A stretch of 34,060 bases of DNA from an uncultured Acholeplasmataceae bacterium (GTDB lineage: Bacteria > Bacillota_I > Bacilli_A > Acholeplasmatales > Acholeplasmataceae): assembly GCA_927441705.1 (NCBI GenBank), contig CAKMKH010000018.1, forward strand, positions 1 through 34,060, written 5' to 3'. Numbering within the stretch: the first letter of the stretch is position 1; each line of letters begins with the position of its first letter. This document shows, piece by piece, positions 16,256-23,373 of this stretch. Below the pieces are notes generated by a model, which searched no databases, was not told the DNA's origin, and saw only the letters and a program-made list of their open reading frames with translations. A program made the position numbers and the translations under genes.

Positions 16256-16285
16256 ATAAAAAAAATAGACATTTGCTGTCTATTT
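16256..16285 (-). terminator. Terminator of the UPF0154 gene
   Basis: AAATAGACA (16263-16271) and TGTCTATTT (16277-16285) with a 5-base loop; on the minus strand a T-run follows. The stem covers the stop codon. Confidence 0.7.
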
Positions 16286-16504
16286 GTATTGATTCATTGA
16301 ACTTAAAATTTGTCTGACTTGTTTTTCAGATGGTGTGCGTCCCATTTGACGCATCATTTCACGAATCATTTGCTCGTTAACTGGTGGATTCTTCTCTAAA
16401 TATTTTTTAAACCATTTTCTAGCTGCGAAAAACCCGATAACTGCACCAATCAAAATCCCACCTACAATGATTAAGACTAATGCCCAAATTGGTATTGATA
16501 ACAT
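16280..16504 (-). CDS. UPF0154 (YneF-like) small membrane protein
   Basis: 74 residues: one N-terminal transmembrane helix (about 5-28, IWALVLIIVGGILIGAVIGF), then FFAARKWFKKYLEKNPPVNEQMIREMMRQMGRTPSEKQVRQI, the diagnostic UPF0154 sequence. Function is unknown in the family. The ATG at 16504 is preferred over a GTG three codons upstream because AGGAG is 10 bases from the ATG but only 1-2 bases from the GTG. It is monocistronic, divergent from the next membrane protein gene. A TATAAT lies about 30 bases upstream, with no clear -35. Confidence 0.88.
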   Translation of the reverse strand: MLSIPIWALVLIIVGGILIGAVIGFFAARKWFKKYLEKNPPVNEQMIREMMRQMGRTPSEKQVRQILSSMNQYK

Positions 16505-16581
16505 GTTGACCACACTCCTATTCTTTTCACATTATATTTTACTTGATAAAATGATAAATTACAAGCAATAAAGGATAAAGT

Positions 16582-16610
16582 TTGACTTTACTTTAAAAAT
16601 TACTTATACT
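16582..16610 (+). promoter_or_regulatory. Promoter of the 16643 membrane protein gene
   Basis: TTGACT (16582-16587), 17 bases, TATACT (16605-16610). The TAGGAGC ribosome-binding site lies 8-10 bases before the ATG. Confidence 0.65.
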
Positions 16611-16642
16611 AAAACAAAAAAGCAGTATTTAGGAGCATTTTT

Positions 16643-17479
16643 ATGGACTATATTATCAGTTTTTTCTTAAGTTTTTTTTCCTTTTTCATTATTTCACATT
16701 TTATCTATAGAATCTTTGGAAAAAAACAATGGTCATATATTTTTTTAGGTATTATTTTTTTATCCTCATTTTTTGATTTTATGCAATATGTGCAAGCAGG
16801 TTTTGAGGCAACGATTTTACTTTATGTTTTCATGTCTAGAGTCCTTCCTGTGATATTTGCCGCAACACTATTTATAAAGATGACTGGTGGCATGCATATA
16901 AAGAAAATCAGAGTGAATAGACCAAAATTTAAAGATCCTAATGAAGATATATTTACAACAATATACCTTAGAAAAATTATTTATATAATGTCTCTTTTTA
17001 GTATTATTATTGGCTTATTAAGTTATTTCTTCATAGACGATATATTAAAATATATTCTTTTAATTATTTCAGGGCTTGTTGTACTATTTGGTATTATAAA
17101 ATTATACGAACTTAGATATTTCAAATCAGATAAGATTATCTTGATTGTTGGTAAACAAAAAGAAAACATTTATGAGATGACATTGGATAAGTCATATAAT
17201 CGAGTACACATTAAAGATGTTTATAAAAACGATGATTATTTAATTGATAAATTTGCAACCGTCCATATTTATCAAGATAAGAAACTATTAGAAAAACATT
17301 ATCTCTATTGGATTGCGACTTCTGTTGCATTTGAAGTTACTGATAAAAAATTTAACTCAATAAATCTTCAATATAAACAACATATAGAAAACTTAATGAA
17401 ATATCATGATGCGATTATTAAACTGGATAAACAAAAGTCTGGTTACAAAATCATGAAAGAAAAAAAATATCGAAAATAA
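16643..17479 (+). CDS. Membrane protein of unknown function
   Basis: 278 residues, family not recognised. About five hydrophobic segments: residues 1-24, 32-50, 58-80 and a pair at about 112-150. A basic loop, HIKKIRVNRPKFKDP, follows the third helix. From about 160 the protein is soluble: a mixed alpha/beta stretch with many Lys, Tyr and Asp, ending in a basic tail. No catalytic motif is evident. It has its own promoter and shares a bidirectional terminator with rsmD. Codon use matches its neighbours, so it does not look newly acquired. Confidence 0.75.
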   Translation: MDYIISFFLSFFSFFIISHFIYRIFGKKQWSYIFLGIIFLSSFFDFMQYVQAGFEATILLYVFMSRVLPVIFAATLFIKMTGGMHIKKIRVNRPKFKDPNEDIFTTIYLRKIIYIMSLFSIIIGLLSYFFIDDILKYILLIISGLVVLFGIIKLYELRYFKSDKIILIVGKQKENIYEMTLDKSYNRVHIKDVYKNDDYLIDKFATVHIYQDKKLLEKHYLYWIATSVAFEVTDKKFNSINLQYKQHIENLMKYHDAIIKLDKQKSGYKIMKEKKYRK

Positions 17480-17482
17480 AAG

Positions 17483-17525
17483 AAAAAGTTATCATTTGAG
17501 ATAAAAACTCATTTGATAACTTTTT
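17483..17525. terminator. Bidirectional terminator between the membrane protein and rsmD
   Basis: AAAAAGTTATCA (17483-17494) pairs with TGATAACTTTTT (17514-17525), and the inner TGAG/CTCA extends the stem. T-runs on both strands. Confidence 0.8.
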
Positions 17526-17529
17526 TATA

Positions 17530-18075
17530 TTAAATTTCAGCTATTTTTTCATAAATTGTAATGCGTTTAATACCATATGTTTTTTCTTTAATTTTTACCA
17601 AACCTTCATACTTCTCATTTAATACCCTTTGCTTCTTAGTCTCACAAACAACTAAGCCACCTTCTTCAACGATAAGATTTAATTCTACTAGTAACTCATC
17701 ATAGATATCTAAATCATATGGTGGATCAATAAAAACTAAATCAAAATACAAATTACCAATACCTTTTAGAAATTGTTGATAATCTCTTTGTAGTATAGTC
17801 ATGTGTTCAGTAACATCTAACATCCTTGCATTGTCAAAAACTGTCTTAATAGCATCTTTATCTTTATCAACTGCATATAAATATTTAGCACCTCTTGATA
17901 AAGCTTCTAAGCCATAAGATCCTGATCCTGCAAATAAATCTAGGACACATTTAAAAGATTTTCCAGAAATCATATTAAAAACTGATTCTCTTACCATATC
18001 TGCAGTTTCTCTAGTTGTCTTTTTATTAACTCTTTTTAACAGTCTACCCTTATGAAATCCACCAATAATACGCAT
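17530..18075 (-). CDS. rsmD: 16S rRNA (guanine966-N2)-methyltransferase
   Basis: 181-residue SAM-dependent methylase of the small-subunit rRNA. MRIIGGFHKGRLL at the start and TRETADMVRESVFNMI (family: RPT-R-RE-FN) are typical. SAM motif I is DLFAGSGSYGLEAL (46-59) and the catalytic motif is DPPY (117-120). SD AAGGGGTGA precedes the ATG. The promoter is an extended -10 in a short gap. In many bacteria coaD follows rsmD; here it does not. Confidence 0.92.
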   Translation of the reverse strand: MRIIGGFHKGRLLKRVNKKTTRETADMVRESVFNMISGKSFKCVLDLFAGSGSYGLEALSRGAKYLYAVDKDKDAIKTVFDNARMLDVTEHMTILQRDYQQFLKGIGNLYFDLVFIDPPYDLDIYDELLVELNLIVEEGGLVVCETKKQRVLNEKYEGLVKIKEKTYGIKRITIYEKIAEI

Positions 18076-18102
18076 ATTGTCACCCCTTAGTCAGACAACC
18101 AT

Positions 18103-18111
18103 ATTATAGCA
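18103..18111 (-). promoter_or_regulatory. Extended -10 promoter of rsmD
   Basis: TGCTATAAT on the minus strand, with no clear -35. Confidence 0.45.
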
Positions 18112-18132
18112 AATAATATACAAAAATAAAAT

Positions 18133-18156
18133 AAAAAAATACCCTTTCGAGTATTT
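18133..18156 (-). terminator. Terminator of the first M42 peptidase gene
   Basis: On the minus strand AAATACTC-GAAA-GGGTATTT forms an eight-pair stem (one G-U) closed by a GAAA tetraloop, followed by seven T's. It overlaps the stop codon. Confidence 0.75.
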
Positions 18157-19213
18157 AGTCATTTAATAGTTGATCAACTGTTTTTCTATCTAATTTTTTA
18201 ACTACTGCTAAAATCAATTTAACCGTATTTTCATAATCATCATAATGAATGATTGATGTATGTGAATGCATATATCTAGTTGGTATACCAATAGATAGAC
18301 CTAAGGCACCATCATGTGCAAGATGCATATGTCCAGCATCAGTTCTGCCACCTGTAATAAAAGCTTCTTGATATGGAATACCTTCTGCTTTAGCAACTTC
18401 AATTACAAATGATCTTAATGCTTGATTAGGAACTAATCCAGCATCATACAACAAGATTTGAGGTCCTTTTCCAAGTGATTGTTGTTCTTTGTCACCTTCT
18501 GGTACATCATTAGCAAGTCCAGTATCAACTGCAATTGCAATCTCTGGATGTGCAACATAACTTGATGTCTTTGCTCCTCTTAAACCAACTTCTTCTTGAA
18601 CAGTAAAAGTTGCAAATAACTCATTTGGAGTTTTATCTAATCTTTTTAATACTTCCATAACAACTGCACTACCAATTCTATTATCCCATGCTTTTGAAAG
18701 TAAATGTTTACCACTACCTAAGACCTTAAATTCACTATGAGGTGTCACCATTTGTCCTGGTAGGATACCAAGTGATATAGCTTCTTCTTTAGAACTCACA
18801 CCAATATCTAAGTACATAGATTCAATAGTGATTGCTTCTTTTCTTTTATCTGCTGGAATGATATGTGGAGGTTTAACTCCTGTAACACCAATAATTACAC
18901 CTTTTGGTGTGTGAATATCCCAAACTTGTGCCAACATGACTTGTGAAAACCATCCGCCTAAAGTTTGAAACTTTACAAAACCTTCTTTGGTAATTTGAGT
19001 GACTAGTAATCCAACTTCATCCATATGACCAGCAATCATCACTTTTGGACCTTCATTTTTTTTAATCGCAATTAATGAACCCAAATTATCAACAACAATT
19101 TGATCTGCATGATTTTCAATATGTTTTTTAATATAGTTTCTAACTAGTTTTTCTTGTCCAGGAACACCTGGAAGTAAAGATATTTCTTTTAATATTTCGT
19201 AGGCTTTATTCAT
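18155..19213 (-). CDS. M42 family metallo-aminopeptidase (glutamyl aminopeptidase/endoglucanase M type)
   Basis: 352 residues from the ATG at 19213. This is a cytosolic dinuclear-zinc aminopeptidase that trims peptides. Metal and catalytic motifs: AGHMDEVGL near 61-69, KAWDNRIG, VQEEVGLRGA, VDTG and the distal histidine in RYMHSHTS. A longer frame from 19240 exists, but its first ATG touches the TATAAT and would lie at or before the transcription start. AAGGAG stands 6 bases before the ATG at 19213 (3 bases before another at 19216), so the short form is preferred. It lies immediately downstream of the 6S-like RNA terminator. A paralogue is at 31547-32605. Confidence 0.9.
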   Translation of the reverse strand: MNKAYEILKEISLLPGVPGQEKLVRNYIKKHIENHADQIVVDNLGSLIAIKKNEGPKVMIAGHMDEVGLLVTQITKEGFVKFQTLGGWFSQVMLAQVWDIHTPKGVIIGVTGVKPPHIIPADKRKEAITIESMYLDIGVSSKEEAISLGILPGQMVTPHSEFKVLGSGKHLLSKAWDNRIGSAVVMEVLKRLDKTPNELFATFTVQEEVGLRGAKTSSYVAHPEIAIAVDTGLANDVPEGDKEQQSLGKGPQILLYDAGLVPNQALRSFVIEVAKAEGIPYQEAFITGGRTDAGHMHLAHDGALGLSIGIPTRYMHSHTSIIHYDDYENTVKLILAVVKKLDRKTVDQLLND

Positions 19214-19240
19214 CATAGACTCCTTATTTAGATTATTCAT

Positions 19241-19249
19241 ATTATACCA
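19241..19249 (-). promoter_or_regulatory. Extended -10 promoter of the first M42 peptidase
   Basis: TGGTATAAT on the minus strand (19241-19249), only 13 bases past the end of the RNA gene upstream. Its start near 19234 lies inside the first part of the longer possible reading frame, which argues for the internal start codon. Confidence 0.5.
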
Positions 19250-19261
19250 TCATTAAGGCAT

Positions 19262-19411
19262 AAAAAAAAGCCTAGAAAGCTGTGAGAACGAGTTACGTTC
19301 AAGTGGGTGTCATCTTATCAATATTTCGGGATTCCGATTACTCGGCATTCACACCCATATCGTCTGACTCCCTTTTAAAAGATTTGGGTTCCACGGGTGC
19401 CTCCTAGGTTC
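19262..19411 (-). ncRNA. ssrS: Structured stand-alone RNA, probably 6S RNA
   Basis: About 150 nt with its own promoter and a U8 end. The two ends pair: CCUAGGAGGC (RNA 4-13) with GCUUUCUAGG (132-141). A second stem is UGGGUGU/ACACCCA (55-61 with 102-108), with hairpin CCGA-GUAA-UCGG inside. Between the stems lies a large internal bubble; its 3' side can fold GAACG-UAACU-CGUUC. This is the 6S layout: closing stem, central bubble, 3' bubble hairpin and apical arm. The 5' bubble reads GUCAGACGAUAU and the 3' side CACUUGAACG...ACAGC. As I recall, E. coli 6S has the similar CUGAGCCGAUAU and CACCUUGAAC...ACAGCC. A pRNA would begin AUCGUCUGACUCCC opposite U53 (19359). 6S RNA binds sigma-A RNA polymerase and mimics an open promoter. 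Not confirmed with a covariance model. Confidence 0.65.
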
Positions 19412-19417
19412 ATCTAC

Positions 19418-19446
19418 AATTTATCACTTATTTGTTAATATGTCAA
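19418..19446 (-). promoter_or_regulatory. Promoter of the 6S-like RNA
   Basis: TTGACA (19441-19446), 17 bases, TAAATT (19418-19423) on the minus strand. The start is predicted at 19411, three bases before the closing stem. Confidence 0.65.
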
Positions 19447-19508
19447 GTAATTTAGCGCATATTAAAGGCATTTAGAATGATTATAATTTTCTTAATTCAT
19501 TTTAAAAA

Positions 19509-19600
19509 TTGCATCTTTTTTTACTTAGTGATATAATATATAATACATGATATAGCGATATGTCCATAATAAACAAAAAGTCCAAAAATGGACTTTTTTT
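19509..19600 (+). ncRNA. Candidate short transcript, promoter plus terminator without an ORF
   Basis: TTGCAT (19509-19514), 17 bases, TATAAT (19532-19537) forms a good promoter. About 57 bases later comes AAAAAGTCCA-AAAA-TGGACTTTTT (19575-19598) with a T-run. The predicted RNA is about 19544-19600, with a small hairpin near its 5' end and no reading frame. The same hairpin also serves the minus-strand gene ending at 19599, so the promoter may be fortuitous in AT-rich DNA. Confidence 0.25.
19575..19598. terminator. Terminator of the 485-residue membrane protein gene
   Basis: AAAAAGTCCA/TGGACTTTTT with a 4-base loop, and T's on both sides. It lies directly at the stop codon of the minus-strand gene. 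Confidence 0.7.
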
Positions 19601-21056
19601 AATAGTATACAGAGATTCTAACATATTTACCATGATAGACTAACAATGATAATAGTATATCTCTTATCTTGGTTTCAATCATATATTCATTATTTACACT
19701 ATTTACATCTATTCTTACTGTAATATAATCTTCATATTCAACGCTAGATAATCTTTTTACACTATACTCTTTAGAGATTTGTTCTAAATCTTCTTCATTT
19801 TTAAAATACGCAATAATAGAGATAATAATGTTAGCATCAATACTTAACTCTTTTAATAATTCAGCTAAACTTTGAGCTCTTGCGATAATATATTCTGGTC
19901 TGTGAAAAAATTTATTTTCATAAATTGTTTTTTCTGGATCAGATTTTAAATCAAGTACAACAGTTGTTTTATATTTTGATTCTAAAAATGTTTTAAATTT
20001 ATGTGCTCTTTTTTCTGCTTTTTGATTAAACTCAGCAATTATATGGATATAATCTTTATCGATTGTATAAGCAGTAATAATAAAATGGAAATAGTTTGCG
20101 TAAATCAAAATATCTTGAAAATACACATCTAATTGTTTTTTTGTAATCTTTAATCTATAATCTCCAGATAAAGTAAATGTTTCATTATAAACAAGTGGTT
20201 CAAATAATGCATTCGCATAGACTTCAATCTGTTGATCCACATCGTAATAATGATAACTATCATAAGCGACACGCTTATTTAAGTTAATAAGCTCTATCAC
20301 AGATATAATCAGTCCAAATATGACAAAAGATCCAGCTAAACTATAACGAAGTGCATCATTAAAATTTGAGATTAATATCAAATAAATGATTGGTGGAAAT
20401 AATGCGATAGCAAATGTTCTAAACGTTGAAGTAAAACCTTTTAAGTGAATAAAATAAGCAAGCAAGAATACAATGATCACAATATATAAAGCAAAGAAAT
20501 TATACCAATTAAAATCTTCAATTCTATTTGCAATATAATTAATCTCATGAATGAATAAAAATACACCTAAAGTATATAATAAAATCATTGATATTTGTCT
20601 TGCATGCAAATACCATTTTTTAGTGAATAACTTTCTTTGCTGTGGAAGATGATAATAATTCTTCATCTCTTTACGATAATCAAAAAATGGCCAATAAGAT
20701 CCTCTAATACTAATACGAATCGGCAATACATTTTCATCTTTCATCTTTGATTCTAAATATTTTTCAAAGGCTGACAAAGGATTCAAAATGAAACTTAGCG
20801 TACCAATAATAATAATTGGGAGTTGATAGTCATATGGTGTAAACGAAAGAATTAAGGAAATGATAATTCCATAAATACCATAAATAATAAGTTTAGGCAC
20901 GCCACCAAAGACATAAACACCGATATAAACCGATGTAATAATTGCAGAAATCATAAAAATGCCTTGACCTTTTAACTCAAAAAGAGATAAAGCAATTGGC
21001 ATTAGAATTATGATTAACATGGATAAGATTAGAGATATAAGTAGTCTTGATTTCAT
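19599..21056 (-). CDS. Large membrane protein of unknown function
   Basis: 485 residues from the ATG at 21056. AGAGGG is 6 bases from that ATG but abuts an in-frame ATG two codons earlier, at 21062. I do not recognise the family. The N-terminal half has about 8-10 hydrophobic helices in two blocks (about 6-105 and 155-265), separated by a basic loop with LPIRISIRGSYWPFFDYRKEMKNYY. The second half (about 270-485) is soluble and alpha/beta, with regular alternating strands (for example YITVRIDVNS) but no obvious nucleotide or metal motif. The C terminus ends on beta-like KYVRISVYY. A -10 TATAAT at 21074-21079 follows the rplT terminator, so it is transcribed alone. Confidence 0.75.
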   Translation of the reverse strand: MKSRLLISLILSMLIIILMPIALSLFELKGQGIFMISAIITSVYIGVYVFGGVPKLIIYGIYGIIISLILSFTPYDYQLPIIIIGTLSFILNPLSAFEKYLESKMKDENVLPIRISIRGSYWPFFDYRKEMKNYYHLPQQRKLFTKKWYLHARQISMILLYTLGVFLFIHEINYIANRIEDFNWYNFFALYIVIIVFLLAYFIHLKGFTSTFRTFAIALFPPIIYLILISNFNDALRYSLAGSFVIFGLIISVIELINLNKRVAYDSYHYYDVDQQIEVYANALFEPLVYNETFTLSGDYRLKITKKQLDVYFQDILIYANYFHFIITAYTIDKDYIHIIAEFNQKAEKRAHKFKTFLESKYKTTVVLDLKSDPEKTIYENKFFHRPEYIIARAQSLAELLKELSIDANIIISIIAYFKNEEDLEQISKEYSVKRLSSVEYEDYITVRIDVNSVNNEYMIETKIRDILLSLLVYHGKYVRISVYY

Positions 21057-21073
21057 AGTCATCCCTCTATTTT

Positions 21074-21079
21074 ATTATA
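21074..21079 (-). promoter_or_regulatory. -10 element for the 19599-21056 gene
   Basis: TATAAT on the minus strand, directly after the rplT terminator. No clear -35 is present because the position falls in the terminator stem. Confidence 0.35.
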
Positions 21080-21080
21080 C

Positions 21081-21107
21081 AAAAAAAGAGTGGCATTTAC
21101 CACTCTT
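21081..21107 (-). terminator. Terminator of the infC-rpmI-rplT operon
   Basis: AAGAGTGG/CCACTCTT (21086-21093 with 21100-21107), 6-base loop, seven T's on the minus strand. It lies 8 bases past the rplT stop. Confidence 0.85.
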
Positions 21108-21114
21108 ATCCATT

Positions 21115-21723
21115 TTATTTATCTGATTCTTTTAAAGCTTCAATCAATTCAGCTTTTCTCATTGTAGAATAACCTGTAATATCTCTTTCTGAACATAATT
21201 CTTTAAGTTCAGTAACTAACATACTTTCGTAATCTACTTTTTTAACTTCTTTAACTGGTTTAACTTCTACTTTCTTTTCAACTTTTTTAGTTGTTTTAGT
21301 ATCAGCTTTTTCAGTAGTTTTTACGTTATTAAGATCAAGTTTAACTTCAGTCTTTGGAGGTGTATAACCATCTATAGCAGCTTGTGCTAAAGCACAATAA
21401 GCTTTGAAATCTTCTGGTTGATTAACTGCAATATCAGCTAACATCTTACGGTTAACTTCTACGTTAGCTAGTGCTAATCCGTGAATTAACTTAGAATATT
21501 TCATTCCATTTAATTTTGCAGCAGCATTAATACGAGTAATCCATAATTTTCTGAACTCTCTTTTTCTTTGTTTTCTATCTCTATAAGCATATGCTAATGA
21601 ATGCATTACTTGTTCATGTGCAGTACGATATAAAGCACGTTTTGAACCAAAGTAACCCTTAGCTAATTTTAATATTTTTTTACGTCTGTTTCTGGCAACA
21701 GATCCACCTTTAACTCTTGGCAT
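21115..21723 (-). CDS. rplT: Ribosomal protein L20 with a C-terminal Lys-rich linker and Rho_N/SAP-like domain
   Basis: Residues 1-118 are a normal L20 ([48 protein letters not shown]), which binds 23S rRNA early in 50S assembly. The usual length is about 117-120, but here the protein is 202 residues. Residues 119-163 form a Lys/Thr/Val-rich flexible linker. Residues 168-199 ([32 protein letters not shown]) have the helix-extended-helix pattern of Rho N-terminal and SAP domains, which bind nucleic acid. The same frame runs without break and the operon terminator follows directly, so this is a real fusion rather than an annotation artefact. It is the last gene of infC-rpmI-rplT and likely controls it through the leader. 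Confidence 0.93.
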   Translation of the reverse strand: MPRVKGGSVARNRRKKILKLAKGYFGSKRALYRTAHEQVMHSLAYAYRDRKQRKREFRKLWITRINAAAKLNGMKYSKLIHGLALANVEVNRKMLADIAVNQPEDFKAYCALAQAAIDGYTPPKTEVKLDLNNVKTTEKADTKTTKKVEKKVEVKPVKEVKKVDYESMLVTELKELCSERDITGYSTMRKAELIEALKESDK

Positions 21724-21738
21724 TTTCCATTCCTCCTA

Positions 21739-21939
21739 TTACTTCATGTTTGAAATAAGTGACTTAATACGTTTTTCATCCGATGGATGAACACTTGTTT
21801 CGCCTCTTAATTGTCTATTTTGTTTTGTTGATTTTGATGCTGCTAAATGCCCTTTGTATGCTTGTCCACGGCTTAATTTACCAGTACCTGTAATTTTAAT
21901 TCTTTTCTTTAATCCACTATGTGTCTTTTGTTTTGGCAT
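21739..21939 (-). CDS. rpmI: Ribosomal protein L35
   Basis: 66 residues beginning MPKQKTHSGLKKRIKITGTG and containing RGQAYKGHLAASKSTKQNRQLRG, the L35 signature. The ATG at 21939 is chosen over the frame opening at 21981 because the latter runs into infC and the conserved L35 start is MPK-KTHS. AAAGGATG lies 8-10 bases upstream. It sits between infC (16-base gap) and rplT (15-base gap), the standard order. Confidence 0.95.
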   Translation of the reverse strand: MPKQKTHSGLKKRIKITGTGKLSRGQAYKGHLAASKSTKQNRQLRGETSVHPSDEKRIKSLISNMK

Positions 21940-21955
21940 GTGAATACATCCTTTC

Positions 21956-22492
21956 TTATTGGTTAGTTTGATGTGGTGCAATAATCGCTATCATATTGCG
22001 TCCATCCATTTTTGGATAGGATTCCACTGTTGCGTTGTCTCCAACGGCTTGAATAAATTTAGAGATCACATCTCTTCCGACTTCTTGATGTGTGATCATT
22101 CTACCAAAGAAACGAATAGTAATTTTAACTTTATCGCCTTTTTGTAAGAACTTTAATGCGTGTTTAAGTTTTGTATCAAAATCATGCTTATCGATTGTTG
22201 GACTAAGTCTGATTTCTTTTACTTCAACAACACGTTGGCTTTTTTTCATGTCTCTAAGTTTTCTTTGTTGATCGTAACGATATTTAGAGTAATCCATTAG
22301 TTTTGCAACCATTGGTTTTGAATCTGGAGATACAACTACTAAGTCTAATTCTTTTTCTTGTGCGAATTTTAAAGCTTCTCTTTTGGGAATTACACCGTGG
22401 TTTACACCTTCATCATCAATAAACAGTAAATTGACGTTTGGAATCGATTCGTTTACTAGTTCAGTAGATTTTTTGTTGAAATTCTGTTTAAT
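21956..22492 (-). CDS. infC: Translation initiation factor IF-3, starting at an AUU codon
   Basis: 178 residues. There is no ATG, GTG or TTG in frame between the upstream stop and Met61, but an ATT at 22490-22492 follows a perfect GGAGGTGA by 4 bases. Translation from there gives the expected IF-3 N domain ([56 protein letters not shown]) and then the C domain ([36 protein letters not shown]). Starting at Met61 would remove the whole N domain. AUU starts on infC are known; IF-3 rejects such codons, so the gene represses itself. The leader also carries an attenuator-like terminator. Confidence 0.95.
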   Translation of the reverse strand: MKQNFNKKSTELVNESIPNVNLLFIDDEGVNHGVIPKREALKFAQEKELDLVVVSPDSKPMVAKLMDYSKYRYDQQRKLRDMKKSQRVVEVKEIRLSPTIDKHDFDTKLKHALKFLQKGDKVKITIRFFGRMITHQEVGRDVISKFIQAVGDNATVESYPKMDGRNMIAIIAPHQTNQ

Positions 22493-22653
22493 ATTTTCAC
22501 CTCCAAGTGATTTTGTTATTTTTATGAAAAGAAAAAGTGGTTACGTAATGTACCCACTTCATAATGTCAATTAAAATTAAATAAATTTTAAATGTGACTT
22601 TTTTGCCCATGAATTCATCCATCAGGCGAGAGGGTATCTCTTCTTTTCACTAC
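22493..22653 (-). promoter_or_regulatory. infC-rpmI-rplT leader, probably an L20-type attenuation region
   Basis: About 160 nt of untranslated leader between a consensus promoter and the AUU start. It has a 5' hairpin GAGA-UACCC-UCUC, a segment GCC...GGC around the palindrome AUGAAUUCAU, and then a complete terminator hairpin before the ribosome-binding site. The 5' segment GAAAAGAAGAG can pair with the terminator's U-tract region (UUUUUCUUUUC), a possible antiterminator. In Bacillus this operon is controlled by L20-dependent attenuation in its leader; that mechanism here is inferred. Confidence 0.5.
22526..22559 (-). terminator. Leader terminator (attenuator) before infC
   Basis: AAGUGG (22554-22559) pairs with CCACUU (22535-22540); inner UAC/GUA pairs extend the stem and UUUCUUUUC follows. 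It stands 34 bases before the AUU start codon. Confidence 0.6.
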
Positions 22654-22659
22654 CTTTAA

Positions 22660-22688
22660 ATTATACTGTTTTTCCTATCCATTGTCAA
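22660..22688 (-). promoter_or_regulatory. Consensus promoter of infC-rpmI-rplT
   Basis: TTGACA (22683-22688), 17 bases, TATAAT (22660-22665) on the minus strand: a full consensus match. It lies 14 bases after the end of the upstream permease gene; no terminator separates them. Confidence 0.85.
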
Positions 22689-22701
22689 GTTTTTTCGTAT
22701 T

Positions 22702-23373
22702 TTAGACGTCTTCTGTCATGGATTTTAAGTAATATATTAAAAAGCCAAGATAAATATAACATATTTTATAGATGAGTTCAAGTATATTGATAGATTTATC
22801 CATATTAAATATTGGAAATATATAGTATAAAGTACTAAGTTCTTTAGGTATAAACAAAGAACTTAATATATAAACTAGAACAATTACTACAGATAATGTT
22901 TTAAATTTACTCTTTATAAGAATTAATATAAGATTTAACACTATAAACATATCTAAACTCAAGTCTATTAACATTATTAAGTTAAACTTTATATCAAAAG
23001 GTATCAATAGCCAAAATATTACAGTCATTAACATGTAGGTATTAAGTCCACACAAAATGATCCAAAACATGTGAAATAAATACTTAGATAAAATAACTTT
23101 TTCTCTAAAAAAATAACAATATAAGGGTTTAAAAAATAATTGATCATGATCAATCGATAGGAATAATACAAACATAACATTTAAAATCGTAAATATTTGT
23201 ATAAATAATTGTTCATAATAATGCCGATAATAACTACTATTTAACATCATTTCAATCTGATTATCATTTTCATTACACATGATAATCAACACTGATATGA
23301 TTATTAATTGATATACAAATAGTATCAAATACTTCTTTTTATCCATGTAAGATAGATAAACTAAAGATATCAT
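22702..23373 (-). CDS. Membrane protein, probable permease of a small ABC exporter
   Basis: 223 residues with about six hydrophobic helices (residues 18-33, 56-76, 95-124, 129-155, 160-175 and 195-215) and very few charged residues. The ATG at 23373 overlaps the ATPase stop as ATGA, and AAAGGATT lies 7 bases upstream. The TTG opening two codons earlier is less likely. No family motif is recognisable, so the permease role rests on size, topology and coupling to the ATPase gene. It is the last gene of the four-gene cassette. Confidence 0.65.
   Translation of the reverse strand: MISLVYLSYMDKKKYLILFVYQLIIISVLIIMCNENDNQIEMMLNSSYYRHYYEQLFIQIFTILNVMFVLFLSIDHDQLFFKPLYCYFFREKVILSKYLFHMFWIILCGLNTYMLMTVIFWLLIPFDIKFNLIMLIDLSLDMFIVLNLILILIKSKFKTLSVVIVLVYILSSLFIPKELSTLYYIFPIFNMDKSINILELIYKICYIYLGFLIYYLKSMTEDV

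Noticed and set aside
19262-19411. T-box or other riboswitch controlling the M42 peptidase
   Set aside because: The UGGAACC-like string is at the 5' side rather than before a terminator, the terminator stem is the global closing stem, and the M42 gene has its own -10 immediately downstream. A stand-alone RNA fits better.
21981-22312. infC starting at Met61 and rpmI starting at 21981
   Set aside because: Both are artefacts of requiring ATG. The AUU start restores the IF-3 N domain, and the L35 MPK start has its own ribosome-binding site.
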